A DNA stretch of 64,000 nucleotides from JBBSAT01 sp046351235 (GCA_046351235.1 JAXLYV010000013.1:1-64000), one strand, 5' to 3'. Positions 16,213 through 25,799 are shown, counted from the stretch's first letter. Notes: generated from the sequence alone by a model not told the origin. A program made the numbers and translations.

Positions 16213-17803
16213 GTCTTGCTCTCGCGTGACGGGGTCCGCGGCCGAGGCCTCGCCGAGCTCGTGCTCCCGCCGTCCGTCGAAGCGCGCGCGGACAGCTACG
16301 CGGCGCCGGCCCGAGGAGACGCTGCTCCATCGCGTCGTGCGCGAGCACTGGCCGGTCTTCCGCGAGCGAGCGTAGAGGAGCGCGGGCCTGCCGCGCTTCG
16401 ATGGTGCGGGACTTCGAGGAGTACCTCGGCTGCGGGCTGCTCGAGCGGGGCCTGGTCACCTCGCCTGCTCGCGCTGCGGTCACTCGATGGTGGTGGCGTT
16501 CTCGTGCAAGCGCCGTGGGTTCTGTCCGTCGTGCTGCGCGCGCCGCTGGCGGACGTCGCGGCGCACATGGTCGACGAGGTGTTCCCCGCGGTGCCCGTCC
16601 GACAGTGGGTGCTCGCACGAGCCGCGCCTTGCGCACGATCGGCTACGACCGCGCGCTCTGTGCGGACGTGATGGGCGCTTCGCTCGGGCGCTCGAGCGCT
16701 CGACGGCGGCGCGCCAGGAAGCTCCTCGGCCTGCGCAGCGTGGACGATGCGCTCGGCGCAGTGACCTTCGTGCAGCGCTCCGACTCCGCGCTGCGCCGAC
16801 CCTCACGCGCACACGCCGCGCTCGACGGCGTCTACGTGCGCGACGGCGCGCCCTGGTGTTCCACGCGCTGCCCGCGCCGAGCGCGGCCGACGTGCTCGAC
16901 GTGGCCGAGCGCACGCATGCGCGGCTCGAGAAGGTGCTCTCCCGAGCGCGGGCGATCGCTCGAGGCGCCCGAGGAGCCGGTGCTCGCGTCCTGCTACGCC
17001 GCGGCTCGGCCGCCGACGTCGAGCTGCGGGGCTCAGCCGCGTGCTCGGCGAAGCCGAGCCGACACGCGCCTTCGCCCGCCTACGGCGGGCACGCGCGCGC
17101 GCCGGCCAGCGCACCACCAAGCTCGTGCGCCCCGTGCGAGTGGTGCAGGGCGCGAGCGCGCGCGCCCACGCGAACGTCGACGGCGTCGACGTGCACGCCG
17201 AGGTCGCCTTCGACGGTCGTGACCGACCGCGCCTCGAGCGCCTCGTCCGCTACGTCACGCGCCCGCCGCTCGCGACCGAGCGCCTCGAAGAGCACGACGG
17301 CGGGCGCGTGCGCTACGCGTTCAAGAAGGCGTGGAAGGACGGCACCCACGCCGTCGTGCTCGAGCCGCTCGACTTCATCGCGCGCCTGGCCGCGATCGTG
17401 CCACCGCCGAGGTGGCACCTCGTCCGCTACCACGGCGTGCTCGCCGCCAACGCCGCCGAGCGCGCCGAGGTCGTGCCGGCGAAGGCGCCGCGCCGCCGCC
17501 CCCGGCGGCGAGCAGCTACCTCTACCTCTGCCTACCGGCGCAGCTGCCGAGCCGAAGCCGCGCACCGCCGAGCCCTCGCGTCATCCGTGGTCGTGGCTCC
17601 TCATGCGTGTCTTCGCCGCCGACGTCACGACCTGCGAGCGCCCTGGCTGCGGCGGCCGCATGCGCATCGTCGAGATCGCGACACGGCCGCGCGACGCCTC
17701 ACGCGTGCTCTTCGACCTCGGCCTCGGCCCGCGTGGCCCGCCGCGAATCCGGCCCACGCGCCCCGCGCCCGTCGGCCAGCTCAGCCTCCACTTCACCGGC
17801 TGA
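16213..17803 (+). pseudogene. Frameshifted IS91-family transposase, copy 2
   Basis: The parts of the transposase can be followed, but they are spread over three frames: FEEYLGCGLLERGLV, VVAFSCKRRGFCPSCCAR, HAALDGVYVRDG, then QRTTKLVRPVRVVQGASARAH and DFIARLAAIVPPPRWHLVRYHG. Small deletions around 16290-17000 break the zinc-binding and HUH regions. Another change near 17490 alters the Pro-rich linker before the C-terminal zinc knuckle. It contains a palindromic insert (about 17034-17090) like that of copy 3 but with changed arms. Not functional. Confidence 0.8.
17034..17090 (+). repeat. Palindromic insert inside IS transposase, copy 2 version
   Basis: About 57 bases absent from copy 1. It contains GCTCGGC-GAA-GCCGAGC and GCCCGCC-TAC-GGCGGGC hairpins inside an outer stem CGCGTGC/GCACGCG (17038-17044 with 17089-17095). 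The same two hairpins occur in copy 3, where the outer arms read GGAGTGC/GCACTCC, so both arms changed together. Confidence 0.75.
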
Positions 17804-17865
17804 CGGCGCACGCCGACCGCCCGGACGGCGGAGCTCCGTCTCGCGCGTGCCGCGCCGCGCCCGAG

Positions 17866-17973
17866 CGCCGCACATCACCCCGACCGGCATGCGCTCCATC
17901 GGCGACGAGACGGACGTTGACGCCCGAACGCGTGGCCCCGTAGGCCTTCTCCAGCTTTGGATGTCCTATACGC
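17866..17973 (+). repeat. oriIS-like right end, copy 2
   Basis: This 108-base right end is of the same subtype as copy 0 (GAGACGG ... CCCCGTAGGCC). It ends GTCCTATACGC at 17973, 76 bases before the stop of the MopE-repeat gene. Confidence 0.78.
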
Positions 17974-18049
17974 CGGCGCCGGCACCTCGCGATTGCTGCT
18001 CACGGCGCGCGCGAAGATAGTCCCGCGGCGTCGTCGCGCCAATGCCTCG

Positions 18050-20737
18050 TCAGCGGCAGCTCAGCGTGCGCGAGACGGTGGAGGAGCCGACGCACGAGGT
18101 GCCCGAGCAAGCGCAGCCCCAGAAGGGCCGCGCGCGCCCGCAGTCGGCCCCGCTGTACGCGGTCCCCGGCACCTGCGGAACGGGAGGACAGGCGGAGGTG
18201 AACATCGTGCAGATCCCGCCGCTCGCAGCGCAGCTCGCGTACGAGGGCTGCGGCTGCTCGGCGCCGGAGCAGTCGAAGTCGAAGCTCGCATGCCGCACCA
18301 GCGCCCCACAGCTCGCCGTGCAGGAGAAGTAGGTCCCGCAGTCCGTGAAGGTCGTGGAGCCGTCGGTGCAATAGGGCGTCGCGCCGTAGCTGGCGCCTGG
18401 ATGCACGGCCGCGTTGGTGTCGAGGCAGTCGTCCTTCGCCCAGCCACCCGAGCAGACGCTGGTCGTGGGCGAGTGATGATCGCCATCGACGTCCTCGTCG
18501 GTGGTCGCGCCGCCGCCCGAGGAGCAATCGGAGTCGATGTTGTCGCAGGTCTCGGCCGCGCCCGGGTGCATGGTGATGTCGCCGTCGTTGCAGTCCATCG
18601 CGCGCGTCGTGTAGCCGGAGGGCAGCGAGCACGCCTGCGTCGTCATCGCGGCGTTGCCGTACGTGTCGCCGTCGGCGTCGCGGTAGTACGTGGTCGTGAC
18701 GCCCTCGTCGACGCCGCCCACGCAGTTGTCGTCGATCCCGTTGCAGACCTCGGTCGCGCCGGGATGCACCGCGCCGCTCGCGTCGTTGCAGTCGGGAGCG
18801 CCCCCCGGCGCCACGTTCGTATAGCCCGTCGGGCAGCCGCCGAACGATGCGCGCGGCGCCGACGAGTCGCGACACTGGCTCGACATCGTGGCCGACGAGG
18901 GCGCGTAGTGATCGTTGTCGGCGTCGGCGTAGCAGACGACGGTGAGGCCTTCGTCGATCCCCATCGTGCAGTTGTCGTCGATGCCGTTGCAGATCTCGGT
19001 CGCCGTCGGGTGCACGGCCATGCTGCTGTCGTTGCAGTCGAGCGCCGTGCCGACGCCCGGGCACGTGATCGTCCCCGGAGGGCAGCTGCAAGCGCGCATC
19101 GTCGGGGTGAGCGACACGGTCCATCCGTCGCGGTCCGTGTCGGTGCAGCACGCCACGTCGACGCCGTCGTCGACGGTGCCGTCGCAGTCGTCGTCGACGG
19201 TGTTGCACGTCTCGGTCGTCGGCATCACCGAGCACGGGCCCCACGCGCCAGCCGTGCACAGCGTGGTGCCCGAGGCGCAGGCGCCCATCAGCCCGAGCGC
19301 CATCTGACACGAGACCGGCGTGCCGGTGACGGTGCAGTTGCAGCCCTCGTTGTGCATGCCGTCGCAGTCCTCGTCGACGCTGCCCGCATCGCACACTTCG
19401 GTGGCGCCCGGGTTGATGCCGCCGCCGGTCGCGCTGTCGTTGCAGTCGGGCGCGCTCCCGGGCGGCATGCTGGTGAGCCCGACGGGGCATCCGCCGAACG
19501 CGGGCCGTGTCGCGTCGATGCAGCGTGCGCTCGCCGTCGCACCGGACGGCGCGTAGTGGTCGTTGTCGGCGTCCGTGTAGCAGGCGACGGTCAGCCCTTC
19601 GTCGATCCCCATCACGCAGTTGTCGTCGATGCCGTTGCAGACTTCCGCGACGCCCGGGTGAACCGTGGAGTCCGCGGGGCCGCAGTCGACGTTCGTCGGA
19701 TCGGGCACGCGGTTGGTCGTGCCCGTCGGACAGCCGCCCACGCTGGTGCGCGAGGCGTCGGGGCAGTGCGTCGAGGGCGCGGAATCGAGCGCGTCGGGGA
19801 ACGTGTCGTTGTCGGTGTCGGCGTAGCAGAGCACCGTCAGCATCTCGTCGACCGAGTTGTCGCAGTCGTCGTCGAGGCCGTTGCAGCTCTCGGCGCGCGG
19901 CATGACCGTGCACATGCCCCACGCGCCGCCGCTGCACATCTCGCGGCCGCTCGCGCAGATCCCCGGAAGCGCACAGGCGCGCGGCGGATCGCCCGCGTTG
20001 CACGAGCAGAGCGAGGGCGGGTTGTGCTCGCCATCGCAGTTCTCGTCGACCATCGCCGCGTCGCAGATCTCCATCGCGCTCGGGTTGACGCCGCGCATCG
20101 TGTCGTCGCAGTCGGTCGCCATCGCGAGCGTCGAGTAGCCCGGCGGCGTCGTGCAGCCGGTGACGGTGGTGCCGGCGGCGTTGCCGAAGCCGTCGCCGTC
20201 GGTGTCGGGATAGAAGGTCTCGAGCACGCCCTCGTCGATCGCGGTGTCGCAGTCGTTGTCGAACGAGTCGCAGGCCTCGGTGCTCCCGGGGTGGGCCGTC
20301 GGGCGCGTGTCGTTGCAGTCGTCCCCGCACAGCGTGCCGTTGCAGCACGCCGCGTCCACGTAGCCGTCGCCGTCCTGATCTCGGAAACCCACCGTCGAGG
20401 GGTCGCAGTCCTCGTCGCGGTGCGCGGCGTCGCAGACCTCCATCTGACCGGGATGGATCTCCGGGTCCGTGTCGTCGCAGTCGGTGCCGCCGCAGCTCGC
20501 GGCGCGCACGCCGTCTCCGTCGGCGTCGGCGCAGCCGGGGCCCACGTCGGTGCGCGGCGCGTCGGCGAGCGGCGCGTCGAGCGTGGCGCCGTCGAGGTTG
20601 GCGTCGAAGGCCGCGTCGTCTGCGCCGGGGGTCACGGAGTCGCCGCCGCAGCCCGCCATCGCGAGGGGCGCGAGCATCGACAGCGTCAGCGCGACGAGCG
20701 CGCGCGGCGTGGGGCGAAATGGGTCGAACGAGGACAT
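18050..20737 (-). CDS. Large MopE-like metal-binding repeat lipoprotein
   Basis: An 895-aa lipoprotein with lipobox MAGC near residue 28. It has about ten repeats of the putative metal-binding type seen in MopE/PF11617: DxDxDG-like loops (DADGDGVRAASCGGTDCDD, DQDGDGYVDAACC, DTDGDGFGNAAG) followed by HPGATEVCNGIDDNC and GVDEGV. The Asp/Asn-rich loops probably bind calcium or copper and the Cys pairs form disulfides. The last 150 residues form a separate Cys-rich domain. A strong ribosome site (GGGGGAG) precedes the ATG at 20737. The gene is intact although it lies between two rearranged regions, and it is divergent from the LuxR-type regulator at 20859. Confidence 0.9.
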   Translation of the reverse strand: MSSFDPFRPTPRALVALTLSMLAPLAMAGCGGDSVTPGADDAAFDANLDGATLDAPLADAPRTDVGPGCADADGDGVRAASCGGTDCDDTDPEIHPGQMEVCDAAHRDEDCDPSTVGFRDQDGDGYVDAACCNGTLCGDDCNDTRPTAHPGSTEACDSFDNDCDTAIDEGVLETFYPDTDGDGFGNAAGTTVTGCTTPPGYSTLAMATDCDDTMRGVNPSAMEICDAAMVDENCDGEHNPPSLCSCNAGDPPRACALPGICASGREMCSGGAWGMCTVMPRAESCNGLDDDCDNSVDEMLTVLCYADTDNDTFPDALDSAPSTHCPDASRTSVGGCPTGTTNRVPDPTNVDCGPADSTVHPGVAEVCNGIDDNCVMGIDEGLTVACYTDADNDHYAPSGATASARCIDATRPAFGGCPVGLTSMPPGSAPDCNDSATGGGINPGATEVCDAGSVDEDCDGMHNEGCNCTVTGTPVSCQMALGLMGACASGTTLCTAGAWGPCSVMPTTETCNTVDDDCDGTVDDGVDVACCTDTDRDGWTVSLTPTMRACSCPPGTITCPGVGTALDCNDSSMAVHPTATEICNGIDDNCTMGIDEGLTVVCYADADNDHYAPSSATMSSQCRDSSAPRASFGGCPTGYTNVAPGGAPDCNDASGAVHPGATEVCNGIDDNCVGGVDEGVTTTYYRDADGDTYGNAAMTTQACSLPSGYTTRAMDCNDGDITMHPGAAETCDNIDSDCSSGGGATTDEDVDGDHHSPTTSVCSGGWAKDDCLDTNAAVHPGASYGATPYCTDGSTTFTDCGTYFSCTASCGALVRHASFDFDCSGAEQPQPSYASCAASGGICTMFTSACPPVPQVPGTAYSGADCGRARPFWGCACSGTSCVGSSTVSRTLSCR

Positions 20738-20858
20738 GCGAAGCTCCCCCGGGGTGGCGCCCAGGATGTCCTCCGCGGCGGTCCGCGCCTCCATAGTGAT
20801 CGGTTGCGTGCCCCCGGCCCCCGTCGCATCCGCCGGCGCCGAGCGGTACCCTCGGCCC
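20738..20858. promoter_or_regulatory. Divergent promoter region between MopE-like gene and LuxR-type regulator
   Basis: These 121 bases carry both 5' ends. The minus-strand gene has GGGGGAG 6 bases before its ATG. CACTATGGAG (minus-strand sense CTCCATAGTG, 20791-20800) is a less GC-rich patch that could be part of a -10 element. I see no clear operator. Confidence 0.35.
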
Positions 20859-21918
20859 ATGGCACGTCGGGGGACGCGTCTCGAGGCTCCGGAGGCTGCG
20901 ATGATCGCCGTCGCCGACGCGGGCTATTCGCTCGCCGCCGACGACGAGACGTGGCTGCGCGGCGTGCTCGAGGCCGCACGGCCGGTGCTCGACCACGGCA
21001 GCTTCGTACACGGGTGGATCATCCAGCCCGAGGCGCCGCGCTTTCGCGCATGCGCCGCTATCCGGTTGCCCGAGGGTGCGAGCTTCGAAGAGCACGTCCG
21101 TGATCGACACCCCGATCCCAGCGATCCCGAGCTCGGCGTCATGCGCATTCCGTCGGCGCTGGTCACGTCTTCGAGTGTCTGGGGCCTCGAAGGAGAGCCC
21201 CTCGCAAGCAAGGCCCACTTTCCGCATGGCTTCGGCCTCGCCGACACGATCGCCGTCACGGCCGCCGACCCCAGCGGGATCGCCACGCTCCTCGTCGGAG
21301 CCCTCCCCGAGTCGGGCCGCTTCTCTGCGACCGACCAGAAGAAGTGGAACCGCGTCGCCTCGCACCTCGCGGCGGCGCTGCGCCTACGCGAGCGGCTGCG
21401 CGCAGCGCCCGCCGAGGCCTCGCTCGACGCGGCCGACGCCGTGCTCGATCCGCGCACGCGGCGCGCCGTGCACGCGAGCAGCGAGGCCGAGAGCCACCTC
21501 GAGATGATCCGCGAGGCCGCCGAGGTGCTCGCCGCGCGGCACGGCACGAGCGATCCCGCGCGCCTCGTCGCCGCGTGGCGCGCGCTCGTCGCCGGCCGCT
21601 GGTCGCTCGTCGACACCTTCGACACCGACCAGAAGCGCTTCTTCGTGCTGCGCAAGAACGAGCCCGCCGCGCCCGGGCCCGACGTGCTGTCGCCCTCGCA
21701 GCGCGCCATCGCCGCCTACGTCGCGATGGGCCACTCCAACAAGGCCATCGCCTATCACCTCGGCCTCAGCGAGAGCGCCATCAGCCGCGCGCTCGATCAG
21801 ATCGTGCGCCGCCTGGGCCTGCCCTCGCGCGCCGCCCTCGCCCAGCTCGCCGCCGCGCTCGGCGCCCACCCCGAAGGGGGCGCATCGCATGAGGCGCAAC
21901 ACGCCGCGCCCGAGGAGG
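20859..21918 (+). CDS. LuxR-type HTH regulator (copy 1 of a tandem pair)
   Basis: About 350 residues. The N-terminal part (about residues 15-165) looks like a GAF/PAS-like sensor (GLADTIAVTAADPSGIATLLVGA). A helical linker follows, then a LuxR/GerE HTH (LSPSQRAIAAYVAMGHSNKAIAYHLGLSESAISRAL, split here only by reading). Start: ATG at 20859, or ATG at 20901 with GGAGG five bases ahead. Oddity: there is no stop codon before the second copy begins at 21921, so the frame runs through into it. The sensor part differs from copy 2, while the flanks are nearly identical. Confidence 0.78.
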
Positions 21919-21920
21919 CG

Positions 21921-22760
21921 ATGATCGCGGTCGCCGACGCGGGCTATTCGCTCGCCGCCGACGACGAGACGTGGCTGCGCGGCGTGCTCGAGGCCGCGCG
22001 GCCGGTGCTCGACCACGGCAGCTTCGTGCATGGGTGGGTGGTCGATGCACTGTCGGGCTTCCGCAGCTGCGCCGCGATCCAGATGCCCGAGGGCGCGGAC
22101 TTCGAGCAACACGTGCGCCACCAGCATCCCGCCGTCGGTGACCGCGACGTGAGCATCGCGCTGCGAGGCGCGTCGCTCGCGAGCGCGTCGGACGTATGGG
22201 ACCTCCGCGGCGAGGCTCTGATCGAGCGGGCATTCATGCCCGGCTTCGGGGTGCGCGACGCCATCCTCTTGGGCGCCGCCGACCTCTCGGGAATCGGTGC
22301 CGCGTTGATCGGCGCCTCGACCGAGGACTGCCGCGTCAGCCCACGTGACGCACGCAAGTGGAACCGCGTCGCCTCGCACCTCGCGGCGGCGCTGCGCCTA
22401 CGCGAGCGGCTGCGCGCAGCGCCCGCCGAGGCCTCGCTCGACGCGGCCGACGCCGTGCTCGATCCGCGCACGCGGCGCGCCGTGCACGCGAGCAGCGAGG
22501 CCGAGAGCCACCTCGAGATGATCCGCGAGGCCGCCGAGGTGCTCGCCGCGCGGCACGGCACGAGCGATCCCGCGCGCCTCGTCGCCGCGTGGCGCGCGCT
22601 CGTCGCCGGCCGCTGGTCGCTCGTCGACACCTTCGACACCGACCAGAAGCGCTTCTTCGTGCTGCGCAAGAACGAGCCCGCCGCGCCCGGGCCCGACCTG
22701 CTCTCGCCCTCGCAGCGCGCCATCGCCGCCTACGTCGCGATGGGCCACTCCAACAAGGCC
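21921..22760 (+). pseudogene. LuxR-type regulator copy 2, truncated in the HTH
   Basis: Starts at MIAVADAGYSLAADDETW, as in copy 1, with AGGAGG close to the ATG. The first ~40 residues and the last ~135 residues match copy 1 nearly base for base. The central ~105 residues (from WVVDALSGFRSCAAIQMPE to CRVSPRDARKW) are only distantly related. The gene is cut after GHSNKA, in the middle of the HTH, at 22760/22761, where a GNAT fragment begins in another frame. Without its recognition helix it cannot bind DNA as a LuxR protein. Confidence 0.82.
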
Positions 22761-23211
22761 GCCGAGCGAGGCATTCCACGCGATGGAGCTCGCGCGCTGG
22801 CAGCGCTCGCTCGACGAGAAGCGCGTCCTGTTCGCTTGCTCGGACGGGGCGCCGGTGGGCCTGGCCGCCCTCGGCCACGTCGATGGCCGGCCTCACCTCG
22901 AGCAGCTCTCGGTGCGGCGGGCGCATCAGCGCCGAGGCATCGGCCGCGCGCTGCTCGAGCGGGCGCTGCGCTGGAGCGTGCGCGAGAGCGAGCTCTGGAT
23001 CACCACCTACGCGAGCGTTCCCTGGAACGGGCCCTGGTACGAGCGCATGGGCTTCGTACGCGTCCTCGATGGGGACGCGCCGCCCGAGCTCCGCATGCTG
23101 CTCGACGCGGCACGCGGCGCCCTTCCCCGCGGCGAGGACCAGATCGCGATGGTCTGCCGCGGCGAGGCCCACGAACGTTCTCGCCGCGGCCGTACTACGC
23201 TCCCGCCGTGA
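22761..23211 (+). pseudogene. GNAT acetyltransferase lacking its N-terminus
   Basis: About 150 residues in frame with the stop at 23209. GNAT motif A is clear (LEQLSVRRAHQRRGIGRALLERAL, acetyl-CoA pyrophosphate loop), as is motif B (PWNGPWYERMGFVRV). The usual first strand and helix (about 20-25 residues) are missing, because the sequence joins the LuxR copy 2 fragment at 22760/22761. An ATG at 22783 (MELARWQRSLDEK) might still allow translation. The stop overlaps the GTG start of the CoA-transferase gene (GTGA), so the pair came from one original operon. Confidence 0.75.
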
Positions 23212-23852
23212 ACGGTCCCCTCGACGGCGTCCGCGTGCTCGACCTCTCGCGCATCCTCGCCGGGCCGAGCGCCACGCAGCTGCTCGGCGATCTCGGCGCC
23301 GACGTCATCAAGGTGGAGCGGCCCGGGCGGGGAGACGACACGCGCGGCTGGGGCCCGCCTTATGCCGAGGACGCCGCGGGCGGGCGCGGACCGAGCACGT
23401 ACTTCCTGTCGGCGAACCGCAACAAGCGCTCCATCGCGATCGACCTCGCCTCGGACGACGGCGCGCGCCTGGTCGCACGCATGGCCGAGCGCGCCGACGT
23501 CCTCGTCGAGAACTACAAGGTAGGCGACCTCGCCCGCCGCGGGCTCGACCACGCGAGCTTGCGCGGCCGATGCCCGGGCCTCGTGTACTGCTCCATCACC
23601 GGCTTCGGACAGACCGGGCCGCGCAGCACGGAGGCCGGCTACGACTTCGTCGCGCAGGCGCTCGCCGGCATCATGAGCTTGACCGGCGAGCCCGAGCGCG
23701 AGCCCGTGAAGGTCGGCGTCGGCATCGCCGACCTGATGTGCGGCATGTACGCGACGACCGCGATCCTCGCCGCGCTGCGCCACCGCGATCGCACCGGCGA
23801 GGGCCAGCACCTCGACATCGCCCTCTACGACACCACCGTCGCCTGGCTCGCC
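23208..23852 (+). pseudogene. CaiB/BaiF family III CoA-transferase, 5' part
   Basis: About 215 residues of a family III CoA-transferase, normally about 370-400 aa. Start GTG at 23208, overlapping the GNAT stop. Visible family features are LDLSRILAGPSATQLLGDLGADVIKVE, SANRNKRSIAIDL, GLVYCSITGFGQTGP, YDFVAQALAGIMSLTGE and VGVGIADLMCGMYATTAILAAL with the active-site Asp. The sequence stops matching the family after DIALYDTTVAWLA, where the IS element takes over. The same last 50 bases are found at the left edge of copy 2 (15893-15945). Confidence 0.88.
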
Positions 23853-24139
23853 GGCTTGCGCAAGAGATCGATCGCCGACCGGCCGCTGACGAGGTGCCCG
23901 CGCTGCGACGGGACCGTGAGGCTCGTGGCGGTGCTCGCGATCGGTCTGCTCGGAGGCTTTCGCTACACGGATGGTCCGCAGATGCCGGCGACCTCCGCAG
24001 AAGCAGCCGACGGGCAGTGACACGCGCACTGGCGCGCATGGCTCCGCCGCCACCCGCCGCCAGTGACGCCGAGCGGCGCCAGTCTTTCTCGTGAATCGCG
24101 GGCTCGAGGTCCGTACCGGGTCTTGCTCTCGCGTGACGG

Positions 24140-25739
24140 GTGTCCGCGGCCGAGGCCTCGCCGAGCTCGTGCTCCCATCCGTCCGTCGAAGGACGCGCGG
24201 ACAGCTACGCTCGGCGCCGGCCCGAGGAGACGCTGCTCCATCGCGTCGTGCGCGAGCACTGGCCGGTGTTCCGCGAGCGAGCAGAGGAGCAGGGGGGCCT
24301 GCCGCGCTTCGTGGTGCGGGACTTCGAGGAGTACCTCGGCTGCGGGCTGCTCGAGCGGGGCCTGGTGCACCTCGCCTGCTCGCGCTGCGGTCACTCGATG
24401 GTGGTGGCGTTCTCGTGCAAGCGCCGTGGGTTCTGTCCGTCGTGCTGCGCGCGCCGCTCGGCGGACGTCGCGGCGCACATGGTCGACGAGGTGTTCCCCG
24501 CGGTGCCCGTCCGACAGTGGGTGTGCTCGCTGCCGTGGTCCTTGCGCACGCCGATCGGCTACGACCGCGCGCTCTGTGCGGACGTGATGGGCGGCTTCGC
24601 TCGGGCGCTCGAGCGCTCGAGCCGGCGGCGCGCCAGGAAGCTCCTCGGCCTGCGCAGCGTGGACGATGCGCTCTTCGGCGCAGTGACCTTCGTGCAGCGC
24701 TCCGACTCCGCGCTGCGCCTCGACCCTCACGCGCACACGCTCGCGCTCGACGGCGTCTACGTGCGCGACGGCAGCGCCCTGGTGTTCCACGCGCTGCCCG
24801 CGCCGAGCGCGGCCGACGTGCTCGACGTGGCCGAGCGCACGCATGCGCGGCTCGAGAAGGTGCTCGCCGAGCGCGGGCGATCGCTCGAGGCGCCCGAGGA
24901 GCCGGTGCTCGCGTCCTGCTACGCCGCCTCGGCCGCCGACGTCGAGCTGCTCGGGCTCAGCCGGAGTGCTCGGCGAAGCCGAGCCGACACAATTGTGTTG
25001 GCCCGCCTACGGCGGGCACTCCCGCTGACGCGCGCCGGCCAGCGCACCACCAAGCTCGTGCGCCCCGTGCGAGTGGTGCAGGGCGCGAGCGCGCGCGCCC
25101 ACGCGAACGTCGACGGCGTCGACGTGCACGCCGAGGTCGCCTTCGACGGTCGTGACCGACCGCGCCTCGAGCGCCTCGTCCGCTACGTCACGCGCCCGCC
25201 GCTCGCGACCGAGCGCCTCGAAGAGCACGACGGCGGGCGCGTGCGCTACGCGTTCAAGAAGGCGTGGAAGGACGGCACCCACGCCGTCGTGCTCGAGCCG
25301 CTCGACTTCATCGCGCGCCTGGCCGCGATCGTGCCACCGCCGAGGTGGCACCTCGTCCGCTACCACGGCGTGCTCGCCGCCAACGCCGCCGAGCGCGCCG
25401 AGGTCGTGCCGGCGAAGGCGCCCGCGCCGCCGCCCCCGGCGGCGAGCAGCTACCTCTACCTCTGCCTACCGGCGCAGCTGCCGAGCCGAAGCCGCGCACC
25501 GCCGAGCCCTCGCGTCATCCGTGGTCGTGGCTCCTCATGCGTGTCTTCGCCGCCGACGTCACGACCTGCGAGCGCCCTGGCTGCGGCGGCCGCATGCGCA
25601 TCGTCGAGATCGCGACACGGCCGCGCGACGCCTCACGCGTGCTCTTCGACCTCGGCCTCGGCCCGCGTGGCCCGCCGCGAATCCGGCCCACGCGCCCCGC
25701 GCCCGTCGGCCAGCTCAGCCTCCACTTCACCGGCTGACG
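24140..25739 (+). pseudogene. IS91-family (HUH) transposase, full length but frameshifted near its C-terminus
   Basis: Reads from a GTG at 24140. The zinc-binding domain is LACSRCGHSMVVAFSCKRRGFCPSCC (about residues 80-107). The catalytic domain has the HUH pair in LDPHAHTLALDG, then LVRYVTRPPLA and WHLVRYHGVLAANA with candidate Tyr residues. A 72-base palindromic insert (24956-25027) adds 24 residues in frame. At 25433-25437 there are five C where copy 1 has six, so the frame leaves the C-terminal zinc knuckle and continues through the IS end into neighbouring DNA up to 26551. Whether this version still transposes is unknown; loss of the knuckle would probably weaken it. Confidence 0.82.
24956..25027 (+). 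repeat. 72-base palindromic insertion, in frame inside the transposase
   Basis: Absent from copy 1, where ELLG joins TRAGQR directly. The insert has an outer stem CAGCCGGAGTGC (24958-24969) with GCACTCCCGCTG (25016-25027), 11 of 12 pairs. It encloses three palindromes: GCTCGGC-GAA-GCCGAGC, a perfect ACACAATTGTGT (24987-24998), and GCCCGCC-TAC-GGCGGGC. Its length of 24 codons keeps the frame open. The form recalls the Rickettsia palindromic elements that insert in coding genes, but no relation in sequence is claimed. Confidence 0.8.
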
Positions 25740-25799
25740 GCGCACGCCGACCGCCCGGACGGCGGAGCTCCGTCTCGCGCGTGCCGCGCCGCGCCCGAG

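Larger units (their letters stand above)
15893..17973 (+). mobile_element. IS91/ISCR-like element copy 2 with captured CaiB fragment, degenerate
   Basis: From 15893 on the sequence matches copy 3 (from 23800) through to the right end at 17973. The first ~53 bases (15893-15945) encode the same CaiB piece (QHLDIALYDTTVAWLA) that is the natural flank of copy 3, so copy 2 carries host DNA beyond the element's 5' end. This is expected when rolling-circle transposition overruns its terminator. The 5' half (about 16190-17100) has many 1-3 base indels against copy 3, while the 3' half is nearly identical to the other copies. Confidence 0.82.

Noticed and set aside
18400..20500. Regular spacing of similar units that looks array-like
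   Set aside because: The similarity follows codons of the MopE-type metal-binding repeats and varies in length; it is a protein repeat, not a CRISPR or DNA array.
17957..21365. Very long open frames on both strands over the MopE-like gene (about 1050-1120 codons)
   Set aside because: They overlap a gene with clear domains, signal peptide and ribosome site. Their translations are Arg/Ala/His-rich with no motif, typical of GC-rich shadow frames.
20859..24020. A single ~1050-residue regulator/CoA-transferase protein
   Set aside because: The GNAT part lies in another frame within it and several abrupt joins are crossed; it is a chance open frame.
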